Both the position numbers and the translations under genes were made by a program. Below the pieces are notes generated by a model. It made no database searches and was not told where the DNA came from. It saw only the letters and a list, made by a program, of their open reading frames with translations. Shown piece after piece: positions 49,977-59,053 of a stretch of DNA of 64,000 bases. Position 1 is the stretch's first letter. The number at the start of each line of letters is the position of its first letter. The stretch lies in the NCBI RefSeq assembly GCF_900156315.1, contig NZ_FTNI01000001.1, forward strand, positions 1 through 64,000, read 5' to 3'. Origin of the DNA: Microbispora rosea (lineage in GTDB: Bacteria; Actinomycetota; Actinomycetes; Streptosporangiales; Streptosporangiaceae).

Positions 49977-51164
49977 TCAGGCGCGGGCCAGCCTGCGGAC
50001 CGCGAGTTCGGTGAGCAGCGTCGCGCCGTCGGACAGGATGGCGTCGTCGAACTCCGCCTCCGCGGAGTGGTTGGCCGGGGCGGTGGCGAGGTCCCGGCCG
50101 GGCGGGCAGGCGCCGACGACGAGGAACGCCCCGGGCACCTGCTCCAGCACGTACGAGAAGTCCTCCGAGCCGGTCGCCGGGGTGGGCAGCGGGAAGTAGC
50201 GATCCTGACCGAGGGCCTCCCGCACCGTGTGGGCGGCGAACTCCGCCTCGGCGTCGTCGTTCACCGTCACCGGATAGCCGATGCCGAACGCGCAGTCGAC
50301 GGTGAGGCCGTGCGCCTCGCCGATGCCGCGGGCGAGGCGGACCAGGCCCTCCCTGACGCGGTCGCGTGAGCCGGCCGAGAACGTGCGCACGGTGGCCTCG
50401 AACGTGGCCTCGTCCGGGATCACGTTGTCGGTGGTGCCGGCGTGGAAGCTGCCCACCGTCACCACGACCGGGTCGAAGACGTCGTAGCCGCGGGTGACGT
50501 GGGTCTGCAGGGCCGTCACGATCTCGCAGGCGGCGGGGATCGGGTCGAGGGCGCGGTGAGGGGAGGACCCGTGGCCGCCCCTGCCGCGCACGGTCACGGT
50601 CAGCGTGTCGGCCGCGGCCAGCACGGGCCCGCCCTTGGTCAGGAACAGCCCGCGCGGGATCGTCGTGGAGAAGACGTGCATGCCGTACGCCGCGACGGGC
50701 CTGGCCCCGGCCGCGTCGAGCACGCCCTCCTCGATCATCAGCCGGGCGCCCTCTTCCCCCTCCTCACCGGGCTGGAACATCAGCACCACGTCTCCGGCGA
50801 GGTCGGCACGGCGCTCGCTGAGCAGGCGGGCGGCCCCCACCAGCATGGCCGTGTGCAGGTCGTGGCCGCAGGCGTGCATGCGGCCGTCGAATCGCGACCG
50901 GTAGGGCACGTCGGTCTTCTCGTGCACCGGCAGCGCGTCCATGTCGGCGCGCAGCAGCACGGCGGGGCGGTGATCAGCGGGGCCGGGGCCGCCGCCGCGC
51001 AGGACGGCGGTCACCGACGACAGGCGCTCGCCGGTGGTGATCTCCAGGGGCAGGCCGTCGAGCGCCGCGAGCACCTTCTCCTGCGTGCGGGGCAGGTCGA
51101 GACCGATCTCCGGCTCCCGGTGCAGCGCGCGGCGAAGCTCGACGAGGTCATCCTGAAGCGTCAC
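49977..51164 (-). CDS. M20 amidohydrolase (IAA-amino-acid hydrolase-like)
   Basis: 395 residues. Metal ligands: ADMDALPVHE with HACGHDLHTAML, FQPGEEGEEGARLMIEEG, and a final SEDFSYVLEQVPGAFLVVG with ...NHSAEAEFDD. The lid domain starts RGRGGHGSSPHRALDPI. It hydrolyses N-acyl amino acids or similar amides in the cytoplasm. Convergent with TIGR02611, 3 bases apart. A run of 21-bp repeats separates it from the upstream GroES-like gene. Confidence 0.9.
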   Translation of the reverse strand: MTLQDDLVELRRALHREPEIGLDLPRTQEKVLAALDGLPLEITTGERLSSVTAVLRGGGPGPADHRPAVLLRADMDALPVHEKTDVPYRSRFDGRMHACGHDLHTAMLVGAARLLSERRADLAGDVVLMFQPGEEGEEGARLMIEEGVLDAAGARPVAAYGMHVFSTTIPRGLFLTKGGPVLAAADTLTVTVRGRGGHGSSPHRALDPIPAACEIVTALQTHVTRGYDVFDPVVVTVGSFHAGTTDNVIPDEATFEATVRTFSAGSRDRVREGLVRLARGIGEAHGLTVDCAFGIGYPVTVNDDAEAEFAAHTVREALGQDRYFPLPTPATGSEDFSYVLEQVPGAFLVVGACPPGRDLATAPANHSAEAEFDDAILSDGATLLTELAVRRLARA

Positions 51165-51179
51165 GGTTCACCTCGGCGG

Positions 51180-51243
51180 GAGGTCGGGAGGCCAGAGACA
51201 GAGGTCCGGAGGCCACAGACAAGAGGTCGGGGGGTCAGAGGTA
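51180..51243. repeat. 21-bp tandem repeat (3 units) across the GroES-like stop
   Basis: Units start at 51180, 51201 and 51223 (GAGGTCGGGAGGCCAGAGACA and variants), with one extra base before the third, which contains the GroES-like stop at 51235. Confidence 0.7.
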
Positions 51244-51555
51244 GAGGCCGGTGCCGTGGTCGGTCTGCTGCGTCGCCACGGCGTGCAGGTCGCGCTCGCG
51301 CAGCACCAGGTAGAGCTGGCCGTGGACCTCCACCTCGTACTGGTCCTCGGGGTTGAACAGGACCTTGTCGCCGGTCTTGACCGACCTGACGTTGGCGCCG
51401 GCGCCGCACACCTCGCCCCAGACGAGCCGGTTGGCCATCTTGACCGTTGCCGGGATGACGATGCCCGCGCTGCTGCGCCGCTCCTCAAGGTCCCGCTGAA
51501 CCCTGACCATCACGCGGTCGTGGAGCATCTGGATCTCGAACTTCGGGTCAGCCAC
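51235..51555 (-). CDS. Divergent stand-alone GroES-like protein
   Basis: 106 residues. LHDRVMVRVQRDLEERRSSA, then GIVIPATVKMANR and DKVLFNPEDQYEVEVHGQLY match the GroES beta-barrel. The mobile loop that normally binds GroEL (about residues 20-35) is altered, and no groEL is near. Such extra GroES-like genes are frequent in actinomycetes. Whether it works with a chaperonin is unknown. ATG 51555. Confidence 0.78.
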   Translation of the reverse strand: MADPKFEIQMLHDRVMVRVQRDLEERRSSAGIVIPATVKMANRLVWGEVCGAGANVRSVKTGDKVLFNPEDQYEVEVHGQLYLVLRERDLHAVATQQTDHGTGLYL

Positions 51556-51616
51556 GCTCGCAGTTTACGCGCAGCGGCCCGGGCACCGTCATCGGAGGTT
51601 CACCGGCGCCGGGGGC

Positions 51617-52216
51617 TCACCGGCGGCCCATGGCCAGGTCGTGGCCCGTTCCCGAGCGGCGGTAGACGCCGCCCTTGCCCCACTTCAGCACCTGGAACCG
51701 TACGTGGACGGTGTTGGAGGCGACGCCCGTCAGGTCGGCCATCATCTTCTCGGACAGGTCGACGATCGCCGGGATGTCGTGCTGGGCCACGGCCCACTCG
51801 GCCGGGCCGAAGTCCTCGACGACGCCGATCGCGCTCTTCTTCTTGTACGTGATCCGCACCTTGGTGCCGAGGGGCCAGTAGGGGCTGGCGATGGTCCGGT
51901 ATCGCATCGGCTTGCCCGACGCGGTCTGGGCGTCCCAGAAGGACGTGGCGGTGGAGACGCCGGAGGGCAGGGCGGCGGCCTTCTTCGCCTTCGCGTACGC
52001 CGTGCGGAGGGCCTCGTTGAAGGCCGCGCCCAGTGCGGCCAGGTCTGTGGGGATCGGGCGGGCGGTGTCGGGGGAGACGACGGGCGCCCTTGGGGGGAGT
52101 GGCGCGGAGGAGGGAGCCTGAGGGATCACCGAGGCGTCCGCGGCGGTGGCCGCGCAGGCGACGAGTGTGGTTCCGGCCATCGCCGTGATGATCACCTGAC
52201 GGGCTCGCTTGCGCAT
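51617..52216 (-). CDS. Secreted double-psi beta-barrel (RlpA-like) protein
   Basis: 199 residues from ATG 52216 (AAAGGA upstream). Signal peptide VIITAMAGTTLVACAATAAD. A Pro/Ser linker precedes the C-terminal domain: RTIASPYWPLGTKVRITYKK, VVEDFGPAEW and HDIPAIVDLSEKMMADLTG, the DPBB fold with its conserved Asp. Such domains act in cell-wall cleavage or binding. The leader is long and structured. Confidence 0.75.
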   Translation of the reverse strand: MRKRARQVIITAMAGTTLVACAATAADASVIPQAPSSAPLPPRAPVVSPDTARPIPTDLAALGAAFNEALRTAYAKAKKAAALPSGVSTATSFWDAQTASGKPMRYRTIASPYWPLGTKVRITYKKKSAIGVVEDFGPAEWAVAQHDIPAIVDLSEKMMADLTGVASNTVHVRFQVLKWGKGGVYRRSGTGHDLAMGRR

Positions 52217-52572
52217 GAGGTTCCTTTCGTCTCGGTCGCGGGGCGGCCCTCGGGGGAACGGGGCCTGGCGTCGTCGAGGAGTCCCGGCTGGCAGGCGGGT
52301 TCCGCACGCGCGCCCGGGTACGGCGGAGCAACCTTCGGAAAAGTGGGGCGAAGGGCTCCGGAAGCGGGTCGCGCGTTCCCTGGGGAAGGGGATACGACGG
52401 TTTTGCGATGTAAGGGATTTACTGGGGCAAAAGGTGATGTGAGGCACGAGTATAGGGAAAGAGTAAGTAAAGTGGACAAATCGATCTAAAGACCGCGTAG
52501 ATCGTCCTTGACGCAGGCGCCCGGAAAGCGCTCTGATTGCACGATCAGGCAAAGCGACGGCAGGGGGCCGGC
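52217..52572. other. Divergent gene-free stretch, GC-rich leader of the DPBB gene
   Basis: The half next to the DPBB gene is very GC-rich and full of complementary blocks; the middle (52390-52490) is AT-rich by local standards and probably holds both promoters. A cyclic-di-AMP leader, known before similar wall genes, was considered but not identified. Confidence 0.4.
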
Positions 52573-53121
52573 ATGGCGTTGGACGACTTCGCGTGGATCA
52601 ACGAGCCCGCCGATTGGTCGCAGACGGGGGAGGGCCTGCGGGCCGTCGCCGGCGCCCAGACCGACCTGTGGCAGACCACGCACTACGGCTACTCGTACGA
52701 CACCGCCCACATGTTCGGCCGCCAGGTCACCGGGGACGCGCGGCTGACCGTGACCTTCGAGGCCGACTACGCCGAGCAGTACGACCAGGCCGGAGCCGTG
52801 CTGCGGATCGACGAGGAGAACTGGATCAAGGCGGGGGTCGAGTTCGTCGACGGCGGCCACCAGCTCAGCGTCGTCGTCACCCGCGGCTTCTCCGACTGGT
52901 CCGTCACGCCCGCGCCCGGCGGACTCGTCTCCGCGACGTTCGACCTCGAACGAGCCGGCGACGCCGTGACCGTCCGATACGGCGTGAACGGCGCGGAGCC
53001 GGAGCACTTGCTGCGCCTGGCCTACTTCCCGCCGCAGGCCCCGGCCCTCGCCGGGGTCATGTGCGCAGCCCCGGTGGGCAAGGGCTTCGAGACCCGCTTC
53101 GGCCGCGTGTCGCTCAGGTAG
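52573..53121 (+). CDS. DUF1349 (concanavalin-like) protein
   Basis: 182 residues from ATG 52573. The pattern FAWINEPADWSQTGEGLRAV, then VTFEADYAEQYDQAGAVLRI and WIKAGVEFVDGGHQLSVVVT is DUF1349, a concanavalin-A-like jelly roll related to carbohydrate-binding folds. No signal peptide. Function unknown. It ends 3 bases from the convergent HxlR gene. Confidence 0.88.
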   Translation: MALDDFAWINEPADWSQTGEGLRAVAGAQTDLWQTTHYGYSYDTAHMFGRQVTGDARLTVTFEADYAEQYDQAGAVLRIDEENWIKAGVEFVDGGHQLSVVVTRGFSDWSVTPAPGGLVSATFDLERAGDAVTVRYGVNGAEPEHLLRLAYFPPQAPALAGVMCAAPVGKGFETRFGRVSLR

Positions 53122-53124
53122 CCC

Positions 53125-53520
53125 TCACGCGCCCGTGAGGCGCCGCTCCCGTCCCCGTGCCGTGTGGCGGTCCTGGGCGTCCAGCACGGCGTCTCCGTGG
53201 CGCACGGCCCACATGCCCATCGCGCGCATGGGCGCGAGCAGGGCCGTGCCCGCCTCCGTCAGCGCGTAGTCGACGCGGGGCGGCGCCTCGGCGTACGCCC
53301 GGCGTTCGACCAGGCCGTTGTGCTCCAGGCGGCGCAGCGCCTCGTTGAGGACCTTGGGAGAGATCCCGCCGATCCGGGCGCGCAGCCGCCGTGGCCGCAT
53401 CGGGCCGGTCTCGCCGAGCGTGTAGACCACGACGCTGTCCCAGCGGTTCGCGAGCACCTCGAACGCGAGGCGCGCCCGGCAGTCGGAGGTGTACGCCGGC
53501 CGGTCGGGGAACTCGTCCAT
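53125..53520 (-). CDS. HxlR-family transcriptional regulator
   Basis: 131 residues. Winged-helix core: FEVLANRWDSVVVYTLGETG, LRARIGGISPKVLNEALRRL, HNGLVERRAYAEAPPRVDYA, then LTEAG. Cys14 in SDCRAR could be redox-sensing as in some HxlR proteins. Divergent from the F420-reductase-like gene, which it likely controls. Confidence 0.92.
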   Translation of the reverse strand: MDEFPDRPAYTSDCRARLAFEVLANRWDSVVVYTLGETGPMRPRRLRARIGGISPKVLNEALRRLEHNGLVERRAYAEAPPRVDYALTEAGTALLAPMRAMGMWAVRHGDAVLDAQDRHTARGRERRLTGA

Positions 53521-53545
53521 GGCCTCATCCTGCCCGCCGCGAAGG

Positions 53546-53559
53546 ACACCGTGTGGTGT
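53546..53559. promoter_or_regulatory. Candidate HxlR operator
   Basis: ACACC (53546-53550), spacer GTGT, GGTGT (53555-53559): a small inverted repeat in the 97-base divergent gap. Only 5-bp arms, so weak. Confidence 0.35.
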
Positions 53560-53617
53560 GCGTCGGTTCGCCTAGCGTCGCGGACCGTCACCTGATTCCT
53601 CGGAAACGGAGCCCCTC

Positions 53618-54265
53618 ATGCGTATCGGCATCCTCGGCACGGGCGCGATGGCCACGGCACTGGGCGGCGCCTGGGCCCGCGCCGGGCACGACGTGCTCGT
53701 CGGCGGACGCGACCGGTCCGCGGCCGCCGCGACGGCGGCTCGCATCGGCGCCGCGAAGGACGGGACGCTCGCGGACGCGGCGGCCCACGGCGATGTCGTC
53801 CTCGCGGCGCTTCCCGCCGGCGCGGCGCCGCGGCTGGTGAACGGGCTCGCGGCCGACCTCGCCGGGCGGACCGTCGTCGACTGCTCGAATCCCCTCCGGC
53901 CGGGAGACGACGGGCCGGTGCTGACGACGGGCGGCACGACCTCGGTCGCCCGGCTGATGGCGGACGCCGCGCCGGGCGCCCACGTGGTCAAGGCGTTCAA
54001 CCTGTGCCACGACAGCATCTGGACGCTGCCCCGGCCGGCGTTCGAAGGGGTCGCGCTGGCCGTGCCGTTCTGCGGCGACGACCCCGTGAGCCTCGACAGG
54101 ACCGCCGCGCTGATCACGTCGATGGGATGCACGCCGATGCCCTGCGGAGGGCTGTCCCGTGCGCTCTACGTCGAGGCGGCGGCGGCGTTCGCGATCGGGG
54201 CGTGGTGGTCCGGGGCGGAGCCGCGGTTCGCCTTCCCCACGTCGGAACGGGCCCCGCGACTCTAG
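53618..54265 (+). CDS. NADPH:F420 reductase-like / Rossmann oxidoreductase
   Basis: 215 residues. N-terminal nucleotide motif MRIGILGTGAMATALGGAWA, GRDRSAA selecting NADP-type phosphates, DVVLAALP and TVVDCSNPL. It follows the Fno/NADP-oxidoreductase coenzyme F420 family, which moves hydride between F420 and NADP, but members may be other imine or ketone reductases. Divergent from HxlR. Its TAG overlaps the TAG of the next convergent gene in a CTAG palindrome. Confidence 0.82.
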   Translation: MRIGILGTGAMATALGGAWARAGHDVLVGGRDRSAAAATAARIGAAKDGTLADAAAHGDVVLAALPAGAAPRLVNGLAADLAGRTVVDCSNPLRPGDDGPVLTTGGTTSVARLMADAAPGAHVVKAFNLCHDSIWTLPRPAFEGVALAVPFCGDDPVSLDRTAALITSMGCTPMPCGGLSRALYVEAAAAFAIGAWWSGAEPRFAFPTSERAPRL

Positions 54266-55293
54266 GTGCCGGTCGTGGGCAGGACCAGCTCGGCGAAGAT
54301 CGCCCGGTGGTCGGTCTCCGGCAGCCGGTGGACGCCGAACGCCCGGACCGCGACGCGCGGGTCCACCAGGATGTGGTCGATCGTGACGGGCGGCACCGGC
54401 AGGCCACCGAAGTCCGACGACTTCCGGTAAGGCCAGGTGCCGGCGAGGCCGTTGCCGGTCGCGTCGGCCGCGTCCCGGTAGCCCGCGTCGAGCAGGCTCC
54501 GCACCGGGGCGTGGTCGAGCGTCGCGTTGAAGTCGCCGGACAGGATCCGTACGAGCTCGCCCGGGCCGGGCAGCGAGGCGAGCGACCTCGACCAGCACCT
54601 GAACCGGAACGCGTAGCGCGGCGCGCACGGGTGCACGGACACGACGGCGACGGGTCCCGCGCCGGGAACCTCGACGATGCCCGCCGCCTGCCTGCGGCCG
54701 TTCACCGCCGTGAGATCCGCCGGCCGCAGGGGGAACCGAGTGAAGAGCCCGGAGCCGCTGGAGCCCTCCTGGGCCCGGTCGTCCGCGTACGGCAGGAGCG
54801 TGGTCAGGCCCGCCGCGCGCAGGCCCGCCGAGGCCTGCGGGGTCAGCTCCTGCAGCGTCAGGACGTCGGGGCGCAGCCGCCGCACGAGGTCCACCAGCGC
54901 GGCGGGCGGCACCGAGCCGTAGAGCAGGTTGGCCGACAGGATCCGCAGGGCCGGGCCGGCGTCGCCGGCCGCCCGCACGCCGGGACCGGCCGAGCCGAGA
55001 GGGGACGTGTCCGACAGCGCGCGGGGCAGCACGCAGGCCGCCAGCGTCACGGTGACCGCGAGGCCCGCGACCAGCGCGACGGGACGCCGCACGAGCAGCG
55101 CGACCAGCGGCGCGAGGACCGAGGCGAGGGCGACGTACGGCGTGAACGCCACCAGCTGCACCCAGCGGAAATGGACGTCGCCGGGCACCAGCCGCAGCAG
55201 GGCCCACAGCGCGAACGGAGCGACGGCCGGCCACGCGATCAGGCTGCGCCAGACCCCCGGGCGGCCCACCCAGCCGGCTGTCAGTCTCGCCAT
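54262..55293 (-). CDS. Membrane endonuclease/exonuclease/phosphatase family protein
   Basis: 343 residues. Three N-terminal hydrophobic stretches (SLIAWPAVAPFALWALLRLV, LVAFTPYVALASVLAPLVAL, VALVAGLAVTVTLAACVL) anchor a C-terminal EEP domain outside: RILSANLLYG, RPDVLTLQELTP (Glu metal ligand), VSVHPCAPR, ILSGDFNATLDHAPVR (GDFN) and TDHRAIFAEL (catalytic DH). Substrate could be phospholipid or nucleic acid. ATG 55293. Confidence 0.88.
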   Translation of the reverse strand: MARLTAGWVGRPGVWRSLIAWPAVAPFALWALLRLVPGDVHFRWVQLVAFTPYVALASVLAPLVALLVRRPVALVAGLAVTVTLAACVLPRALSDTSPLGSAGPGVRAAGDAGPALRILSANLLYGSVPPAALVDLVRRLRPDVLTLQELTPQASAGLRAAGLTTLLPYADDRAQEGSSGSGLFTRFPLRPADLTAVNGRRQAAGIVEVPGAGPVAVVSVHPCAPRYAFRFRCWSRSLASLPGPGELVRILSGDFNATLDHAPVRSLLDAGYRDAADATGNGLAGTWPYRKSSDFGGLPVPPVTIDHILVDPRVAVRAFGVHRLPETDHRAIFAELVLPTTGT

Positions 55294-55386
55294 CCCGGAC
55301 TCCTTCCTGAAAGATCCACCGTACGACGGAATGCACGTGCATTCCGGGGCTCCACGCCGGTCGTGGCAGGCCGTACAGTCTCCGGC

Positions 55387-56637
55387 ATGGATGTCGAAGC
55401 GAGAGTTCTGGACGCCCTCGACGAGGCGGAGACGGTGCGCCTGCTGGCCGACCTGGTCAGGGTGCCGAGCATCACCGGCACCGACGCCGAGTCGGACCTG
55501 CAGGACAGGTGCGCCCGCATGCTCACCGAATGGGGCCTCGACGTCGACATGTGGAAGCTCGACCTCGACGATCTCCGCTCCCGTGAGGGGTTCCCCGGCA
55601 TGGAGGCGGAGCGCGCCGAGGGATACGGCGTGGTCGGCGTCACCGAGGGTGAGGGCGCGCCCGCGCTGATCCTGCAGGGGCACGCCGACGTGGTGCCGAT
55701 CGGCGACCCGGGCAAGTGGGAGGGGCAGGACCCCTTCGGCGCGCGCCTGACCGCGACCACCCTGCACGGCCGGGGCGCCTGCGACATGAAGGCCGGTCTC
55801 GCCGCCAACCTCGCCGTGGTGCGCGCGCTGCGCGCGACCGGCGTGCGGCTCGCGCGGCCGCTGGCCGTCCACTGCGTGATCAGCGAGGAGGACGGCGGGC
55901 TCGGCGCGTTCGCCACCCTGGCCAGGGGCCACACCGGGGAGGCGGCCGTGATCACCGAGCCGACGAGCGGGAAGCTGATCACCGCCAACGCCGGCGCGCT
56001 GACCTTCCGCCTGGAGGTCGCCGGCCGGGCCGCGCACGGCGCCACCCGCTACGAGGGGGTCAACGCCGTCGAGGCGTTTGTGCCGGTGCTGCAGGCCGTC
56101 CGGCGGCTCGAACGCGAGCGCAACGCCGACCCCGGCTCCCTGTTCGCGGGCAACCCGCTGCCGTACCCGATCGAGATCGGCACCGTGCGCGCGGGCGACT
56201 GGGCGAGCACGGTGCCCGACCTGCTCGTGGCCGAGGGACGGCTGGGCGTCCGGCTCGACGAGGACCCGGCCGACGCCCGCGCCGCCCTGGAGAGCGCCCT
56301 CGCCGATCTGGACGACCTCTGGCTGCGGGACAACCCCGTACGCGTCACCTGGCCGGGCGGGCAGTTCGCCAGTGGCCGGCTGCCCGAGGGGCACCCGCTG
56401 GCGGAGGAGGCGGCCCGGGCCGTGGCCGACGTGACCGGGGGACGGCCGGGCCGCACCGCCGCGCCGTACGGGAGCGACCTGCGCCTGTACGCGGGGGCGG
56501 GCGTGCCGACCCTGCACTACGGGCCGGGCGACGTCCGGTTCGCGCACGCCCCGCGTGAGCAGGTCGACCTGCGGGAGGTCCGCGACGTCACCCGCGCGCT
56601 GGCCCTGCTCGTGCTGCGCCGCTGCGGCGTCCGCTGA
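55387..56637 (+). CDS. M20 peptidase/deacylase (ArgE/DapE group)
   Basis: 416 residues from ATG 55387. Metal ligands: ILQGHADVVP, RGACDMKAG, ISEEDGG and the late LHYGPGD. The dimerisation domain opens VAGRAAHGATRYEGVNAVEA. It removes acyl groups from amino acids. It is 93 bases from, and divergent to, the EEP-family gene and convergent with the helicase-domain gene. Confidence 0.9.
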   Translation: MDVEARVLDALDEAETVRLLADLVRVPSITGTDAESDLQDRCARMLTEWGLDVDMWKLDLDDLRSREGFPGMEAERAEGYGVVGVTEGEGAPALILQGHADVVPIGDPGKWEGQDPFGARLTATTLHGRGACDMKAGLAANLAVVRALRATGVRLARPLAVHCVISEEDGGLGAFATLARGHTGEAAVITEPTSGKLITANAGALTFRLEVAGRAAHGATRYEGVNAVEAFVPVLQAVRRLERERNADPGSLFAGNPLPYPIEIGTVRAGDWASTVPDLLVAEGRLGVRLDEDPADARAALESALADLDDLWLRDNPVRVTWPGGQFASGRLPEGHPLAEEAARAVADVTGGRPGRTAAPYGSDLRLYAGAGVPTLHYGPGDVRFAHAPREQVDLREVRDVTRALALLVLRRCGVR

Positions 56638-56665
56638 GACCGCTGAGGCGTCCCCTTGAGGTTCG

Positions 56666-59053
56666 TCAGCAGTCGGCGGTGACCGCGGCGATCTCGTTGA
56701 GCGGGAACTCCAGGTAGTCGCCGGCCTCCTCGCACCACGCGTCGAGCACGCCGCTGCGCAGTTCGCCGTGGCTGACCGTGGCGGTGACCCCGTCGGCCAG
56801 CGTGATCATCGCGCGGACGTCGCGGTCCACGACGAAGCCGAGCAGGGACTGCTGCGCCGCCGGGAGCCGGGTCGCCATCCGCCCGATGACGGCCCACGTC
56901 TGGCGGGGCTGCGCCGTGGCCGCCACCGGGCCGCCGCTGACCAGCAGCCGCCTGGCGTGCTCGCGCGGGTCGGGCGGGGGCTCCAGCAGGGGGCCGGGAG
57001 GTTCGAGCTCGGCGACCCGGCCGCCGGGCAGGAGGATCAGCCGCCCGCCCTGCGGCTCGCGCCGGATGGTGATCTCTCCGGTGTCGTCCACCGGCACCGG
57101 GGCGTAGCCCGCATCCCTGAGGGCGGCCAGTGTGGCCGCGGCGGGCGCCGCGCCGGCGAGCACGGTCGGCGCCAGCAGCCGCAGGCCCAGCTTGGCCAGT
57201 TTGCGGTGCGCGGCGATCTCGGCGAGCAGCGCGGGGTCGGAGCCCTGGACGATGCAGCCGACCGACGACACCGTGACCTCGCCGTGCCGCCGCGCCACGT
57301 CCCTGATCAGGTAGGTCAGCGGCTGGGGGAGCGTCCCGGCCTCCGACAGGTCGGCGACGAGCGTGTCGGCCGTGTCCCCGCCGTCCAGGGCCCGCCGTAC
57401 GCTCGCGGGGCTGAACCGCCAGACCGACGCCGTGCCCTGCGACTCGCGGTCGGCGGCGCGGTCGAGCAGCGCGGCGAGCTCGACCGACGGCGGGCCGGTC
57501 ACCACGGCGGTGAGGTCGGCGCCGAACAGGGCCGTGCGCTGGGCGCTGGCCATGGCGTGCGTGGCGGCCTTCGCCAGCGCGGGGTCGTGCTCGACCTCGG
57601 GCGCGCATTCGCGCGTCTCGTCCCCGGCGACGGCCGCGAGCGGGGCCAGGGCCCGGCCGAGAGCGGTGAGCGCGTCGCAGGCCACGAGCCCCAGCAGGCG
57701 GGCCTCCGCGAGCACGGCCGCCGCGCAGCCGTCCAGCAGTTCCCGGTCGAGTAGCGGGGCGCGCCAGTGCACCCGCTGCACGAGCTCCGGCAGCGTCGCG
57801 AAGGCCCTGCCCTCCGCGATCTCGGCGAGCGCCGCGAACAGGGCCCACCGGATCCTGGCGATCGTCTCGCCGGCCGGGTCGTCGCCGAGCGCGGCGGGGT
57901 GGCGGCCGTCCACCCGGCGCAACGACGAGCGCTCCATCCGCCACCAGGCGGCCAGCAGGACGCGCAGCCGCATGGGCGCCTCCTCCAGCCGCCACGCGTC
58001 GTACCGGCCGGCCGGCGTCAGCCCGCCCGCCTCCTCGTCGATCGCGATCAGCCGGGCGACCGCGCAGACCTCCAGCAGCAGCCGGGTCTCGTCCTCGGCG
58101 CAGCCGGTCTCCCTGGCCAGGCGCTTGATCTCCCGCACGCCGACCCCGCCGTTCTTGAGCAGCGGCAGCGGCGTCTTGTCGACGTTCTCCAGCAGCGCCG
58201 TGGCCCGGTCGAGCACGTGCGGCGCGGCAAGGCACATCGCGTGCTCGACGCCGTCGGCGTCCGCCTCGGCCGTGGCCAGGTCGGGCGGGTACGGCGTGAA
58301 CGGCCCGCGGTAGTCGGGCCCGCGCAGCGCCAGCGCGACCTCGCGGGGCATCTCCGCCAGGTCCCACTGGGTGCGGAAGAGCAGGCCGCGGTCGAGGGCC
58401 CACTTCTCCGGCGTGCCCGGGGTGATGAACCGGTTGCCGTTCACACTGCGGACCGGGCCGTCCCACGCGAAGTCGTCGAGCATGCCGAGCGTGCCGTCGG
58501 GGGCGTCGTCGAGAAGCGCCCCCAGGCGCTCGCAGTCGCCGAGCAGCGCGGTGATCCGGGCGACCACCTGGCGCCTGCCGCCCTGCGCGGACAGGTCGAG
58601 CACGCGGCACATGCGGCGCAGCGCGTCGGTGCTGAGCTTCCAGGAGTCGAGGTACGCGCCGAGCGGCTCGCCCAGGCCGCAGGGCGCGGTCCACCAGCGG
58701 GCGACGGCCTCGGCCACGGTGATCCTGCCGTCGCGGCCGGGCCAGGCGACGGCGTGGTCGTAGAGATGGTCGAGCCAGGGGATCACCGCGGAGGTGCTCA
58801 CCCCGAGGAACCGGGCCAGTTCGTCCTCCGTCGGACGGCCGCCGATGACCAGGCACGCCTGCAGGAGTTCGAGCGGGGGAAGGGGGAGGCCGCGCATGAC
58901 CTCCATGACGGCGAAGGTGTCGGTCAGACGTTGCGCGAGGGCGTCCAGTCGCCGGGGCCACGGCGCGGCGATCGCGTCCGGCCGGTTCGCCAGCACGCGG
59001 GCGAGCCTGTCTTCGTCAAGACTGGTCAGCCAGCCGATTAGGTGATCGTCCAT
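56666..59053 (-). CDS. Large XPB/Ssl2-like helicase-associated-domain protein
   Basis: 795 residues. The C-terminal third (around ADLSEAGTLPQPLTYLIRDV, VSSVGCIVQGSDPALLAEI) matches the helicase_C_3 region found at the N-terminus of bacterial XPB-like proteins, but the DEAD/helicase motor itself is absent. The N-terminal half contains winged-helix-like segments (TEDELARFLGVSTSAVIPWL). In many actinomycetes this gene is encoded near a separate XPB helicase; none is visible here. DNA repair role inferred only. Confidence 0.82.
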   Translation of the reverse strand: MDDHLIGWLTSLDEDRLARVLANRPDAIAAPWPRRLDALAQRLTDTFAVMEVMRGLPLPPLELLQACLVIGGRPTEDELARFLGVSTSAVIPWLDHLYDHAVAWPGRDGRITVAEAVARWWTAPCGLGEPLGAYLDSWKLSTDALRRMCRVLDLSAQGGRRQVVARITALLGDCERLGALLDDAPDGTLGMLDDFAWDGPVRSVNGNRFITPGTPEKWALDRGLLFRTQWDLAEMPREVALALRGPDYRGPFTPYPPDLATAEADADGVEHAMCLAAPHVLDRATALLENVDKTPLPLLKNGGVGVREIKRLARETGCAEDETRLLLEVCAVARLIAIDEEAGGLTPAGRYDAWRLEEAPMRLRVLLAAWWRMERSSLRRVDGRHPAALGDDPAGETIARIRWALFAALAEIAEGRAFATLPELVQRVHWRAPLLDRELLDGCAAAVLAEARLLGLVACDALTALGRALAPLAAVAGDETRECAPEVEHDPALAKAATHAMASAQRTALFGADLTAVVTGPPSVELAALLDRAADRESQGTASVWRFSPASVRRALDGGDTADTLVADLSEAGTLPQPLTYLIRDVARRHGEVTVSSVGCIVQGSDPALLAEIAAHRKLAKLGLRLLAPTVLAGAAPAAATLAALRDAGYAPVPVDDTGEITIRREPQGGRLILLPGGRVAELEPPGPLLEPPPDPREHARRLLVSGGPVAATAQPRQTWAVIGRMATRLPAAQQSLLGFVVDRDVRAMITLADGVTATVSHGELRSGVLDAWCEEAGDYLEFPLNEIAAVTADC

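Noticed and set aside
52217-52490. Cyclic-di-AMP (ydaO) riboswitch
   Set aside because: Only a loose resemblance (GGAACCCG near a CAGCC); the paired core blocks could not be found by eye.
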